Made by a program: the position numbers and the translations under genes. The notes below the pieces were generated by a model. The model was given only the letters and a program-made list of their open reading frames with translations. It was not told the origin of the DNA and made no database searches. DNA of 64,000 bases from Candidatus Nyctobacter psychrophilus. GTDB taxonomy: Bacteria; Vulcanimicrobiota; Vulcanimicrobiia; Vulcanimicrobiales; Vulcanimicrobiaceae. Location: the NCBI GenBank assembly GCA_014305025.1, contig JACRTY010000011.1, forward strand, positions 62,001-126,000. The letters are read 5' to 3'. Position 1 is the stretch's first letter; the number at the start of each line of letters is the position of its first letter. Of this stretch, positions 1-9,141 are shown piece by piece.

Positions 1-125
1 CGTACACCCTTTCCGAGGGCATGACTGCGCGGGGCACGCCGGCCACGAATACCCCTCGCTTCGCCATGCGTGGGTTTTCGCACGCGTACGCCACGTTCCG
101 CACCTGCAACACGGCTGAAGCGTAA
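1..125 (+). CDS. 3' end of an unidentified protein (partial)
   Basis: An open frame runs in from the left edge (first complete codon at base 3) and stops with TAA at 123-125, giving about 40 C-terminal residues that end in CNTAEA. I do not recognise the family. Codon use is GC-rich like its neighbours, and the stop lies only 9 bases before the next GTG start, which fits the last gene of a transcription unit leading into the SRPBCC gene. With so little sequence it could also be a chance open frame. Confidence 0.35.
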   Translation, partial: YTLSEGMTARGTPATNTPRFAMRGFSHAYATFRTCNTAEA

Positions 126-134
126 GCGCGCGGC

Positions 135-569
135 GTGCCGTTTGTCGAGAGCACGATCGTCGTGCAGGCTCCAGCGCGCAGCGTGTATGAACTGGCGAAG
201 GATCAGGAACGTTTTCCCGAGTTCATGCCGGACGTCGAGCTCGTGACCGTGGTGAAACGCGACGGTAACCGTGTCATCTCGCGCTGGAAGACGCTCGTCG
301 AAGAGGCGCCGATCGAGTGGATCGAAGAAGATCGTTTCGACGACGCACGCTTGCGCGTCGATTACAAACTGCTCGAAGGCGACCTCGACACGTTCGAGGG
401 TTCATGGACGTTCGATGAACGCAACGGTGAAACGCACGTGCGCCTCGGCGTGACGTACGATTTCGGGGTTCCGACGCTGGCCGAACTGATCGGCCCGACC
501 CTGCACAAGAAGGTCCGCGAAAACAGCGAGATGATGCTGGCGGCCCTCAAACGTGAAGCCGAAGGCTGA
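135..569 (+). CDS. SRPBCC / polyketide cyclase (START-like) family protein
   Basis: This 144-residue protein has the Coq10/polyketide-cyclase pattern of a single START-like helix-grip domain. It opens with a beta strand (VESTIVVQAPARSVYELA), followed by the helix FPEFMPDVELV, antiparallel strands around DTFEGSWTFDE, and a long C-terminal helix from about residue 118 to 142. Family members bind hydrophobic ligands in an internal cavity; the ligand cannot be deduced here. There is no signal peptide, so it is probably cytoplasmic. The GTG start at 135 is chosen because the protein aligns as a full single domain from there. The family is clear; the specific function is not. Confidence 0.75.
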   Translation: MPFVESTIVVQAPARSVYELAKDQERFPEFMPDVELVTVVKRDGNRVISRWKTLVEEAPIEWIEEDRFDDARLRVDYKLLEGDLDTFEGSWTFDERNGETHVRLGVTYDFGVPTLAELIGPTLHKKVRENSEMMLAALKREAEG

Positions 570-593
570 AATCTGCCGGTGAGGACATGCCTG

Positions 594-1085
594 CTACCGT
601 TTATGCCGTATCGATGCAATAAGATCTTCGGACTCGGCTTTACTCGCGCGCCGCGCTTCGCGGATTACTCTGGTGCGCTCCCGGAAGGGCCCTATCCCTC
701 CTTCTCGGCCAAAAATTGATGGAAAAACGACGCCTCGATAACAAATCATGAAGCACCACAGCACGGCAAAACCGAGGAGAAACGCCGGAAGCGACGCAGG
801 AGCTGTGATAAAGAAGCCGGCGAAAGCGTACGCGAACGCAACAACATAGACCCCAGCAAGAACGAAAGCGATAACTCCAGGCCTGGGTTTAGCGCGCATC
901 AATGACACGATCGGCCAAATGCAGAGATACGCCAACCCGGCGATCATCAGGGCCATGATCGCCATCGCGGCATTGTGTTGCCCGAGACGCCCGATGTTTG
1001 TGATAAAGACGACAAGCGCGACGAGGAACGCCAAATTCACGTAATACCGCCGCCTATAGTCGGGCGGAAGTCGCTGCAACCACAT
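594..1085 (-). CDS. Hypothetical integral membrane protein
   Basis: A 163-residue protein starting at ATG 1083-1085 (MWLQRLPPDYRRRYYVNLAF). The longer upstream open frame is Arg-rich antisense-type sequence and was not used. About four hydrophobic segments are visible: roughly residues 14-30, 37-58, 67-90 and 93-118. A charged cytosolic tail rich in Arg, Lys and Glu follows. I do not recognise a family. It lies 5 bases downstream of another small membrane protein on the same strand, so the two probably form a pair. Confidence 0.6.
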   Translation of the reverse strand: MWLQRLPPDYRRRYYVNLAFLVALVVFITNIGRLGQHNAAMAIMALMIAGLAYLCIWPIVSLMRAKPRPGVIAFVLAGVYVVAFAYAFAGFFITAPASLPAFLLGFAVLWCFMICYRGVVFPSIFGREGGIGPFRERTRVIREARRASKAESEDLIASIRHKR

Positions 1086-1090
1086 ATCGC

Positions 1091-1297
1091 CTACCGTCCT
1101 CGTCGCGCGGCGCTCACCCGCACCGCGATTGAGGCAATTGCGTAGACGCAAATGACGGCGTAACCGACCAGCACGAAGCGCGTCTGCGGAAGCACGATGC
1201 CTTGGTGGATGTCGCGCACCTGCACGATGATTCCGACGACGGCGACGATCAGCAACAGCACGCTGAGCGCGTTGCGCGCGGCAAGCGACCGGATCAT
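1091..1297 (-). CDS. Small hypothetical two-helix membrane protein
   Basis: A 68-residue protein from ATG 1295-1297 (MIRSLAARNALSVLLLIVAV). It has two hydrophobic stretches, about residues 10-28 and 40-60, a short polar loop and a basic C-terminus (SAARRGR). The longer open frame upstream looks non-coding, with Arg/His/Pro-rich composition, and was trimmed. It is co-oriented with and immediately precedes the 163-residue membrane protein, suggesting co-expression. No family recognised. Confidence 0.5.
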   Translation of the reverse strand: MIRSLAARNALSVLLLIVAVVGIIVQVRDIHQGIVLPQTRFVLVGYAVICVYAIASIAVRVSAARRGR

Positions 1298-1405
1298 GCA
1301 GTGGCTTCCATCCGAGCGCCTTCGCGCGCATGGCGGCCGAACCTCGTCGCAGCCGCGCGGTGGGCGGCATAAGAGACCGCGCCCCGACGGCGAACGCTCC
1401 CGCCC

Positions 1406-2512
1406 GTGAAGTTCGCCTTCATCGTTCATCCGACGTCGCTCGAAGACGTGGTTCGGTACGAGCCGGGAGCCGTCGGCAAGGGGCGGCCGCTGATCGAGAA
1501 GATCATGGAGTGGATGCCGCCATACGCGGCCGTGCATGTCACCGGAGTTCGGGCGCCCGACGGACGCGAGACCGAGGGGTGGTTCATCGCGGCGAACTTC
1601 ATGCCGGAAACGATGCTGGCGCTGCCGCGTGAAACCGTCTATGGGAAGATATCGGCCGCGATCACCCTCGGCGGGGAATTCGGAGCCGAAATCGTTGGCC
1701 TTGGCGCCTTCACCGGCGTCGTCGGCGACGCCGGCCTCACTTTAGCCGAGCGTTCGCCGCTGCCGCTGACGACCGGTAATTCCTTAACGATCGCCGCCGG
1801 GGTGAAGAGTTTACTGCGCGGCGCGCGCGAGATGGACGTTGAATTGGGGACCGCAACGGCCGTCGTCGTCGGCGCGACGGGTTCGATCGGCTCAGCGTGC
1901 GCCGAACTCCTCGCGCCCCACGTCGCCCATCTGGTGCTGGTGGCGCGCAACCGCACGAGGCTCGAAAAGTTCGGGACGTCGCTGCGCGAGCGAGTTGATT
2001 GCGGCGTTTCGCTTTCGACCGAGGTGCGCGACGCGGTCCCGCGCGGCGATCTGGTGTTGACGGCAACCAGCTCCACGCAAGAGTTGATCCAGCCCGGCGA
2101 CCTGCGCACCGGTGCGGTCGTGTGCGAACTATCGTTGCCGCACGACGTTGGCCGCCGCGTTGCCGTCGAGCGTCCCGACGTGCTCGTGACCGAGGGCGGA
2201 AACATGCTGGTCCCCGGTCAGCCACGCTTTGCGCGCGTGCGTGAACCGGGACGAGACTTCGATTTGGGATTGCCGCCGAAGACGGCGCTTGCCTGCATGT
2301 CCGAGACGATGGTGCTGGCCCTCGAGGAACGGCGTGAAGATTATACGCTCGGCCGCGGCATCGATCTCGATAAGGTCCGCGAGATCGACGCACTGGCGAC
2401 GAAGAATGGCTTCGAGCTGGCCACGATGCGCGCGTTCGACGCCGCCGTCAGTCCCGAGCAGATCGCTGCAACCAAAGCGGCTGCCGCGCAGCGCCGATTG
2501 GTTCGGGCGTGA
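1406..2512 (+). CDS. Acyl-ACP-reductase-like (AAR/shikimate dehydrogenase-like) NAD(P)-binding dehydrogenase
   Basis: This 368-residue protein resembles cyanobacterial long-chain acyl-ACP reductase across its length. It opens with F.VHPTSLEDV, then has LGAFTGVVGDAG, TTGNSLT, and a Rossmann motif VVVGATGSIGSA at about residues 153-164. Near the C-terminus is KTALACMSETM, whose Cys297 aligns with the catalytic Cys of the cyanobacterial enzyme. Known AARs reduce acyl-ACP/CoA to fatty aldehyde with NADPH. No aldehyde-deformylating oxygenase is nearby, so the physiological product is uncertain. The GTG start at 1406 gives the canonical N-terminus. Its stop overlaps the next gene by 4 bp (GTGA), implying translational coupling with the quinate-dehydrogenase-like gene. 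Confidence 0.7.
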   Translation: MKFAFIVHPTSLEDVVRYEPGAVGKGRPLIEKIMEWMPPYAAVHVTGVRAPDGRETEGWFIAANFMPETMLALPRETVYGKISAAITLGGEFGAEIVGLGAFTGVVGDAGLTLAERSPLPLTTGNSLTIAAGVKSLLRGAREMDVELGTATAVVVGATGSIGSACAELLAPHVAHLVLVARNRTRLEKFGTSLRERVDCGVSLSTEVRDAVPRGDLVLTATSSTQELIQPGDLRTGAVVCELSLPHDVGRRVAVERPDVLVTEGGNMLVPGQPRFARVREPGRDFDLGLPPKTALACMSETMVLALEERREDYTLGRGIDLDKVREIDALATKNGFELATMRAFDAAVSPEQIAATKAAAAQRRLVRA

Positions 2513-3429
2513 AGCGCGTCGTTTCGGTGTCGCTCGGATCGTCCTCACGGGATCACCGAGCGCGCATTCAACTGCTCGGCGAAGAGTTCGACATCGAACG
2601 CACCGGAACCGACGGTTCCCTAGCGCGCGCGCTCGAAAAACTGCACGAGCTCGACGGCACGGTCGACGCGATTGGTTTGGGCGGCATCGACGTCTACTTG
2701 TACGCGGGTTCCAAGCGCTTCGCATTGCGCGACGGTCTGCGCCTGCTGGACGCAGTGAAGATGACGCCGGTCGTCGACGGCAGCGGTCTGAAGAACACGC
2801 TCGAACGTGAAGCGGTGCGCTACCTGGGCGACGAATTGCACGTGCCGCTCGCGGGCGCGAACGTCTTGATGGTGAGTGCCCTCGATCGTTTCGGGATGGC
2901 GCAGGCGCTGGTCGATGCCGGTGCCGACGTGCTGTTTGGGGATTTCATCTTCGCGCTCGATCTCGACAAGCCGGTGCGCGGCCTGGCCGAATTCGAGGCG
3001 CTTGCCGAGCGCTATCTTCCCGACGCCTGTAAACTCCCGTTCCAGTTCTTTTATCCGACCGGTAAGAAACAAGATCGCGCGCCCGAACCGAAATATCCGC
3101 AGTACTACGCCGAGGCGCAAATCATCGCGGGCGATTTCCACTTCATGCGGCAGTTCATGCCCGAGCGGCTGGATGGCAAGACCGTACTGACCAATACCGT
3201 GACCGCCCATGACGTTGATGAACTTCGTTCGCGCGGCGTCGCGCGGCTGGTGACGACGACCCCCGACTTCGGAGGGCGGTCATTCGGAACCAACGTCGTC
3301 GAGGCCGCGTTCCTGGCGCTGCTCGGCAAACGTTGGGAGGACGTTACCGCGGACGATTACGCGACGCTGCTAGGACGCGCGGCGCTACGCCCGCGCGTCC
3401 TAGATCTCGCGGCAATTCCCGCCGAGTGA
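2509..3429 (+). CDS. Quinate 5-dehydrogenase-like conserved protein
   Basis: This 306-residue protein matches the conserved family usually labelled quinate 5-dehydrogenase. Recognisable blocks are VVSVSLGSSSRDH at the N-terminus, AIGLGGIDVYLY, VVDGSGLKNTLERE, VLMVSALDRFGMA, IIAGDFHFMRQFMP and LVTTTPDFGGRSFGTNV. The label is inherited in databases and, as far as I know, thinly supported biochemically, so the reaction should be treated as open. GTG 2509 overlaps the upstream stop and its own TGA overlaps the permease GTG at 3426. The three genes therefore look like one translationally coupled operon. Confidence 0.6.
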   Translation: MKRVVSVSLGSSSRDHRARIQLLGEEFDIERTGTDGSLARALEKLHELDGTVDAIGLGGIDVYLYAGSKRFALRDGLRLLDAVKMTPVVDGSGLKNTLEREAVRYLGDELHVPLAGANVLMVSALDRFGMAQALVDAGADVLFGDFIFALDLDKPVRGLAEFEALAERYLPDACKLPFQFFYPTGKKQDRAPEPKYPQYYAEAQIIAGDFHFMRQFMPERLDGKTVLTNTVTAHDVDELRSRGVARLVTTTPDFGGRSFGTNVVEAAFLALLGKRWEDVTADDYATLLGRAALRPRVLDLAAIPAE

Positions 3430-4871
3430 GTTTCGTTCGGCAACTGATCGCGCGGCAGCCCGTCGAGAGCGAGCGCACCGCCGGTGGTCCGGCGCTGCGC
3501 CGGGTGCTCGGCGTTCCTGGCCTTATCTGCGTGGGGCTGGGCACGATGCTCGGCGGCATCTTCACGACGATCGGCGTCGGGACGCAGGCCGCCGGGCCGG
3601 GCGTTATTGCCGCGTTCTTCCTATCCGGCCTCGCGTGCGTCTTCGTATCGCTGTGTTACGCCGAGCTGGCGTCGATGGTGCCGATTGCGGGGAGCGCGTA
3701 CACGTACGCGTATGCGACGCTCGGAGAAGCCGTCGCGTGGGTGATCGGCTGGGACCTGATCCTCGAATACGGCATCAGCGTCGCACCAGTCGCCGCTTCA
3801 TGGTCCGGCTACGCGCAATCGTTTCTCGGTAACTACGGCATCGCATTACCGCAGTGGGCGAAGGTAGCGCATTTGGCCCTCGGCCGGAACGGAATCGACC
3901 TGGCCCACACGCAGGTCGATCTGTTTGCCGTCCTCGTCGTCCTAGCGATCACGGCGCTCATCGCGATCGGCATTAAGGAGTCGGCCTCCGTCAACACGTG
4001 GTTGGTCCTCGTGCAGATCGTCGCGATCGCGGTTTTCGTGATTGCGCTTATGGGAGCGTTGCATCCCGGCAACTACCATCCGGCCTTTCCGCGGGGCTTG
4101 CACGGCGTGGTCAATGGTGCGGCGTTGGTGTTCTTCGCCTACATCGGTTTCGACACGGTGACCGTTGCCTCGGAGGAGGCGAAACGTCCCGAACGTGACG
4201 TCCCCTTCGCCGTGATCGGTTCACTCGCAATCGGCGCCGTGTTGTACGTCGCGATCGCTTGGGTGACGGTCGGCGTCGTTCCGTGGGCGCACATCGACAA
4301 GGACGCCGGGATGGCCGATGCCGTTCGGCGCGCCGGCAACAACCCGTACGTTGCCGGCATCGTAACCGCCGGGGCGATCGCGGGCACGACGACCGTCATG
4401 TTGACGTCGCTCCTTGGACAGGTTCGCATCTTTTACGTGATGGCGCGCGACCGGATGCTGCCGCCCTTCGTCTCACGCATCGATCCGCGTACCCGCACCC
4501 CGCTGTTGACGACGGTGACGACCGGCGTCATCGTTGCCGCGCTGGCGGGTATCGTACCGCTCGACGTGCTGCTGTCGCTGGTCAACATCGGAACGTTGTC
4601 GGCATTCGCCATCGTGTGTGCGGGCGTGCTCGTGTTGCGGTACGTAAAGCCGAGCGCCCGTCGTCCGTTTCGCGCGCCGCTGGGGCCGCTGGTTGCCGTG
4701 CTCGGCTGCGGTCTGTGCCTGTACTTGATGATCGGCGGCCTCTCGGGTGGAACGTGGCTGCGCTTCGTCCTTTGGTTCCTCGCCGGTGCGGTCGTGTACG
4801 CGCTGTACGGTCATCGTCATTCCCTCTTGCGTGCCGAGCAAGGCGACGGCGGTGCTTCAACCCTCGCTTGA
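3426..4871 (+). CDS. APC superfamily amino acid permease (cationic amino acid transporter type)
   Basis: This 481-residue inner-membrane transporter has roughly twelve hydrophobic helices. The first carries the APC signature GVPGLICVGLGTMLGGIF, followed by GPGVIAAFFLSG, YAELASMVPIAGSAYTYAY and GWDLILEYG, all typical of the CAT/YfnA branch. Start: GTG 3426 overlaps the previous gene's TGA (GTGA) and yields a standard N-terminus (SFVRQLIARQPVESE). The longer open frame from 3333 adds 31 Arg-rich residues that look antisense-like. Substrate is probably an amino acid or amine; linkage to amine catabolism genes downstream makes an amine or basic amino acid plausible. Confidence 0.85.
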   Translation: MSFVRQLIARQPVESERTAGGPALRRVLGVPGLICVGLGTMLGGIFTTIGVGTQAAGPGVIAAFFLSGLACVFVSLCYAELASMVPIAGSAYTYAYATLGEAVAWVIGWDLILEYGISVAPVAASWSGYAQSFLGNYGIALPQWAKVAHLALGRNGIDLAHTQVDLFAVLVVLAITALIAIGIKESASVNTWLVLVQIVAIAVFVIALMGALHPGNYHPAFPRGLHGVVNGAALVFFAYIGFDTVTVASEEAKRPERDVPFAVIGSLAIGAVLYVAIAWVTVGVVPWAHIDKDAGMADAVRRAGNNPYVAGIVTAGAIAGTTTVMLTSLLGQVRIFYVMARDRMLPPFVSRIDPRTRTPLLTTVTTGVIVAALAGIVPLDVLLSLVNIGTLSAFAIVCAGVLVLRYVKPSARRPFRAPLGPLVAVLGCGLCLYLMIGGLSGGTWLRFVLWFLAGAVVYALYGHRHSLLRAEQGDGGASTLA

Positions 4872-4987
4872 TCGTAACGGGGACTGCACCGACAAGGAAG
4901 TCCGCCAAGCATTATTCCAGCATTGCCGGATACAGTATGCATGGTGGAATCTAAAAGCGGCGTGACGCGGTCCTTCGGCGCTGCGAA

Positions 4988-6109
4988 ATGCTAGCGCGCG
5001 GCACGTTCCTTACGGCGGCGCTTGGACTTCCGGCGGCCGCTGCCATTCCGGCTGCAGCGTGGAACCGGCCCGATGCGGAGCGGCGCCGGGCGCTCGTTTT
5101 GAGCGGGGGCGCCGCTCGGGGCGCGTACGAAGCGGGAGTCGTCGTCGGGCTGCTCGACGCCGGTTATGGGTTCGATCTCATCTGCGGCACGTCGACCGGA
5201 GCCATCAATGCCGCGCTTGCGGCGCAAGGCGATCTCGCGGCGCTGACGGCGCTCTGGGGCTCGGTTGCCGACAGGAACTTGTTCGTTCCCAAACCGCCGC
5301 TGGCGCAGCTTCACGCCGCGGCGATGACGTTGATGCAGCGGCACGGCGTTTTCAACCGGCCCCTAGCCTTTCTGCGTTTTTTACGCGAGCTGGGACGCGC
5401 CTATCGCAGTGGTGATGTCCAACAGATGCTCGGCGTCTTCGAATCGGCCCCGATCAGCGCGGCGTTGAGCGGCGTGTTATCGCTTGAACGCGTGCGCACG
5501 GCGTTCGCATGCGGCGTCACGAACCTCGACCTCGCCGCGCCCGAAGCGTTCGTCGTCGATCCGAACGGAACGCTTGACGTTGTTGCGTCCCAAAATTACC
5601 CCCTACATCGGCTTGTGCCGCGCAAGCGAAGTGACGGTTCCCGGTACGTCGATGCGATTCGCGCCTCGAGCGCGTTTCCGTTCATGCTCGATCCGATTGC
5701 CATCGCGAGCGAAGCCGGCGGAGCGGCTTACTCGTACATCGACGGAGGAGTGGCCGACAACACGCCGCTGGCGCTTGCGCATCGGCTGGGTGCGACCGAG
5801 ATCGTTGCCGTGTTCGTCGACCGCTTGCGCACGGCTCCTCGCCGGCCACGCAATGTCGCCGACATTTTTACGAGCGTGCAGATCGCCAATCATTCGCAAC
5901 TCGATCACGTGCAAGCCGCATTCGTCGCCGAACGGCGGAGCTTCGTTTCGCCGGCGCGGGTCTATGCGATCCGGCCCGATGACGATCTTTCACTTGGCTC
6001 GTACGACTTCGGCGATCAAGCGGCGCTCAACGGGGCCTTCGCTCGCGGCCGCAACGATGGGCAACGCGGGCCGCTCGCTTTCAGCTCGGCGGGCGCACGG
6101 GCGACGTGA
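4988..6109 (+). CDS. Patatin-like phospholipase, exported
   Basis: A 373-residue patatin-family lipid acyl hydrolase. The oxyanion loop is visible in LSGGAARGAYEAG, the nucleophile motif G-x-S-x-G in CGTSTGAIN, and the second catalytic element D-G-G in YIDGGVADNTP, so the Ser-Asp dyad is intact. Residues 1-24 form a short basic plus Ala-rich hydrophobic segment ending AAAIPAAAW, consistent with export or membrane anchoring. It follows the permease gene after 116 bases and converges with the APC permease on the opposite strand. Substrate unknown. Confidence 0.85.
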   Translation: MLARGTFLTAALGLPAAAAIPAAAWNRPDAERRRALVLSGGAARGAYEAGVVVGLLDAGYGFDLICGTSTGAINAALAAQGDLAALTALWGSVADRNLFVPKPPLAQLHAAAMTLMQRHGVFNRPLAFLRFLRELGRAYRSGDVQQMLGVFESAPISAALSGVLSLERVRTAFACGVTNLDLAAPEAFVVDPNGTLDVVASQNYPLHRLVPRKRSDGSRYVDAIRASSAFPFMLDPIAIASEAGGAAYSYIDGGVADNTPLALAHRLGATEIVAVFVDRLRTAPRRPRNVADIFTSVQIANHSQLDHVQAAFVAERRSFVSPARVYAIRPDDDLSLGSYDFGDQAALNGAFARGRNDGQRGPLAFSSAGARAT

Positions 6110-6137
6110 TCCGCCGCAGGAGGCCCGAAAGAGGGCG

Positions 6138-7502
6138 TTACGCCGTAACGGGCGACACATCACGCTCCTCGAGGAGCCGTCGGCTGCGGCTCCACAAGAG
6201 GATGCTGCCGAGCGCGACGTACATGGCGAAGACGTACGGAAAATAACTGGTCGGCGGCGGCGGCACCGGATACACGCTACCAATGGCGGGGATCAGCAGC
6301 AACGCGAGCGTGAACACCGCGACCACGATATTGCGGCTGCGTAGCTCGCCGATGCGGCGCAGGTAGAGCGGCGCGGCGAACGAGACGAACGCGTAGATTG
6401 CAATGAAGCCGAATGAGCCGAGCGTCGCGGTATCGTTGAACGCGTCGAGCGGCGCGATTCCGCCCAGCAGCATGCCGCCGCCGATGGCTGCGAGCACGGC
6501 GGCAAACACCGCGAGCGCGACATTGGGCGTGCGAAAGCGCGGGTGCGTCCGATCGAGGAACGGCGGGAAAAGTCCTTTGCGGCTCATCGTATAGATGATG
6601 CGCCCGCCCGCGTTCAGCGACGCGAGCGTTATCGAAAACGACGAGAGCAGCGCCCCGACGTCGATGACCACCTTGAGAGCCGGAACGCGGGCTGCATCGG
6701 CGAGCGCATCGAGCGGCGTCCCCAGTTTGTCCAGCGGCGTGGCGAGAGCGCGGGCTCCGAGAACCTCCGCGTACGCGCAGAAGACGAAGAACGCGCCCGA
6801 GACCAGGACGCTGAGGATGACGGCGGTCGGAATCGTCCGCAGCGGATCGCGCGCCTCCTCGCCCAGCGACGTTGCGCTCTCGAAACCGACCAGCGAAAAG
6901 ATCGCGATCGTCATCCCGAGCGCGACGCCCGGCAGGTTCGCACCGCGCAACGAAAGCTGATCCGCGTCGTAGAGCGTGCCGTGCCGTTGCAAGACGAAAG
7001 CGAAAAGCACCAGAATCACGCTGACCGAGCCGGTCTCCAGCAACAACAGGGTGATCGTCGAGAGCCGGATGTCGCGGTACGCGAGCGCAAAGGCAATGAC
7101 CAGGCAAACCGTCAGCGCCCCCAGTCCCGGAACGTCGACCTGACCCAAGCGCGCCAGCGCTTTGGTGAAGACGGCAAAGCCGGTCAGGCCGGCAACGCCG
7201 ACGAATGCATCGGCCCAGAGCAGCGACCAGCCGCACAACATGCTGCCGCGCACGCCCAAGGCCCGTCGGGTGTACTCGTAAAGCGAACCGGCCGAAGCGG
7301 AGCGCGTCGCGAACACGCGGATGTTGAGCGCCACGGCGAGCAGCATCAGCGAGCCGAACGCGTACGCGAGCCAACTCGCGTTTCCGGCCGACGCGAACAT
7401 GAGCGGCACGATCAGCACCGGCGTCATCGTCGGGCCGAGCATGGCGATCGACTGCGCGAGCACTTCCCACAGGTTGAGGACGCCGCTGCGCAGCGGAGTC
7501 AT
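6138..7502 (-). CDS. APC superfamily amino acid/amine permease
   Basis: A 454-residue polytopic transporter with about twelve hydrophobic helices. The start region (NLWEVLAQSIAMLGPTMTPV), SAGSLYEYTRRALG, VGFESATSLGEEARDPLR and RIIYTMSRKGLFPPFL are characteristic of APC proteins. The start ATG at 7500-7502 lies just 1 base after the stop codon of the upstream amine oxidase, so it is the last gene of a receptor, oxidase and permease operon. That context suggests import of an amine or amino acid related to the oxidase substrate; the substrate itself is inference. Confidence 0.85.
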   Translation of the reverse strand: MTPLRSGVLNLWEVLAQSIAMLGPTMTPVLIVPLMFASAGNASWLAYAFGSLMLLAVALNIRVFATRSASAGSLYEYTRRALGVRGSMLCGWSLLWADAFVGVAGLTGFAVFTKALARLGQVDVPGLGALTVCLVIAFALAYRDIRLSTITLLLLETGSVSVILVLFAFVLQRHGTLYDADQLSLRGANLPGVALGMTIAIFSLVGFESATSLGEEARDPLRTIPTAVILSVLVSGAFFVFCAYAEVLGARALATPLDKLGTPLDALADAARVPALKVVIDVGALLSSFSITLASLNAGGRIIYTMSRKGLFPPFLDRTHPRFRTPNVALAVFAAVLAAIGGGMLLGGIAPLDAFNDTATLGSFGFIAIYAFVSFAAPLYLRRIGELRSRNIVVAVFTLALLLIPAIGSVYPVPPPPTSYFPYVFAMYVALGSILLWSRSRRLLEERDVSPVTA

Positions 7503-7503
7503 G

Positions 7504-9138
7504 TTAATGTCGCGCCGCGAGCGCGGGGACCGTTAGGTCGTGCAGCACCTCCCGCGCGGCACGGGCGCCTTCGCGCGCCGCGCCTTCCATGAAGCCTTGG
7601 AAAATGACCGAACAGTGCTCGCCCGCAAACAACACGTTGCCCTGCCGCACGCGCTCGTACCCCGCGATGCGGGTGTACTGGCCGACGAGCCACCCCGAAT
7701 AGCTGCCGCGCGCGAATGGATCGAAGGTGGGATGGCTAAGCACCGCCTTGCCGGTGAAATGCTGCGTCGCTCCGGGCCATACGGCTTCCAGCTCTTTGGC
7801 GAACGCCGCGCCGTACGCCGCCGTCGCCGGCGTTACGCTGGTTGTATAGGGCGCGGGCGGACGCAGCTCTGCACTCCAGCGGGCGGCCGCGTAATCGACG
7901 ATGAGTCCGGTCCGCCCAGGCTGGGCGCGACTGGCGTCCCACGTTTGTATGAACGGCCCGTCGTAGGTGATGTCGCCGCTGCCCTCTCCCGGCCACGCAC
8001 CCGTTCCGCGCCAATAGCGGTCGTCGAACTGAACGATCAGCTTCGAATGTTCGCCGTACCCGAGTTCGTCGATCGCGGCGAGTTTGCGCGCATCGAAACC
8101 CGCGCGCGCAATATCGAGCCGGCGCAGCACCGAGAATGGGATCGTGACGATCGCCTTGTCGGCGACCGCCGTTCTCGTGCCGGAAGCGGTCGCAAACGTC
8201 AGGGCGATGCGGCCGTCGGGCCGCCGCACGATCGCTTCCAGACGATGGCCGAAGCGCACGGTTTCCGGCGGCAGATGCGCGGCCATGGCCCGCGGCAGCC
8301 GGTCGTTGCCGCCGATGATGTGATAGCGTTCATCGGAAGGCCCGAGTGCGACGAATTCACCGGTGCGCGCGTCGTAGTACGGTTGGCGTCCAAGCCAGTA
8401 CACCAGGTTGAGGGAACTCTGCCGGTGTGCGGCGATCCCGTATTCGGCGACGTACTGCAGGTCGATGAACTCGCCGAGCTTCGAATGCAGGCCGCCCGGT
8501 ACGAACCGATGGATCCATTCCGTCAAGTTCATGGCATCGAGGGCGCGGCCGGTCGCCGTCGAGCGGTCGTACGTGGTGACCGGTCCGGCGGCGAGCACTT
8601 GTTGCGTCAGCGTGTGATAGACCGGTCGAAAATCGCGGAAGAGTTGCCGTTGGGGATAGTAGGAGCCGCGCTCGAAGATCGTTTGCTGCGCGTTAGGCGC
8701 AACGGCCGCCAGCACGTCGGCGAGCGGTAGAGCGAAACGCCTCGCGAGCGCCCGCATCAGGGTGTGATCCGTATCGATCAGCTCGGCACAGTACTCGCTC
8801 GTTTGTCCGTCCTCCCAAAACGCGCGCTCGGAATGCATCCGGCCGCCGACGCGGTCCTGGCCTTCGTACACCGTCGCTGCAACGCCATGATCGTGGAGCG
8901 TGAGCGCCGCGTTCAATCCGGCGATGCCGGCACCAATGATGGCGACCCGCACGTTCGTACCCGAAGCCGCAGCGGCGAGCAGCCTGCCCCGACCCGACAG
9001 CGGCGCCACCGTAGCTGCAGCCGCGCCGGCCAGAAACGCGCCGCGAGAAACGCCGCTACGATGCTGCCGCGCAGCATCGGCACCCGACGTTGTCGTCAGC
9101 GGAACGCGAAAGTGGCGTCTGGGGTACGCAGGTTCCAC
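7504..9138 (-). CDS. Flavin monoamine oxidase family protein, probably Tat-exported
   Basis: A 544-residue FAD-dependent amine oxidase. After a Tat-like leader (SRGAFLAGAAAATVAP, residues about 31-46) comes the dinucleotide motif VAIIGAGIAGLNAAL, then VGGRMHSE (the GG motif of the FAD domain). Near the C-terminus is NVLFAGEHCSV, the FAD-contacting region. Members oxidatively deaminate primary or polyamines, giving aldehyde, NH3 and H2O2. The GTG start at 9136-9138 is 3 bases after the TonB receptor stop, so it is co-transcribed with the receptor and the downstream permease. The nearby putrescine catabolism genes make a polyamine or aromatic amine a reasonable but untested substrate. Confidence 0.85.
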   Translation of the reverse strand: MEPAYPRRHFRVPLTTTSGADAARQHRSGVSRGAFLAGAAAATVAPLSGRGRLLAAAASGTNVRVAIIGAGIAGLNAALTLHDHGVAATVYEGQDRVGGRMHSERAFWEDGQTSEYCAELIDTDHTLMRALARRFALPLADVLAAVAPNAQQTIFERGSYYPQRQLFRDFRPVYHTLTQQVLAAGPVTTYDRSTATGRALDAMNLTEWIHRFVPGGLHSKLGEFIDLQYVAEYGIAAHRQSSLNLVYWLGRQPYYDARTGEFVALGPSDERYHIIGGNDRLPRAMAAHLPPETVRFGHRLEAIVRRPDGRIALTFATASGTRTAVADKAIVTIPFSVLRRLDIARAGFDARKLAAIDELGYGEHSKLIVQFDDRYWRGTGAWPGEGSGDITYDGPFIQTWDASRAQPGRTGLIVDYAAARWSAELRPPAPYTTSVTPATAAYGAAFAKELEAVWPGATQHFTGKAVLSHPTFDPFARGSYSGWLVGQYTRIAGYERVRQGNVLFAGEHCSVIFQGFMEGAAREGARAAREVLHDLTVPALAARH

Positions 9139-9141
9139 CGG

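Noticed and set aside
594-1537. Longer N-terminal extensions of the two small membrane proteins
   Set aside because: The extra residues are Arg/His/Pro-rich and overlap the divergent dehydrogenase start; the hydrophobic proteins begin cleanly at internal ATGs.
6543-7592. A 349-codon plus-strand frame opposite the APC permease
   Set aside because: Composition is Arg/Gln/Glu-rich with no recognisable domain; the permease on the other strand explains the region.
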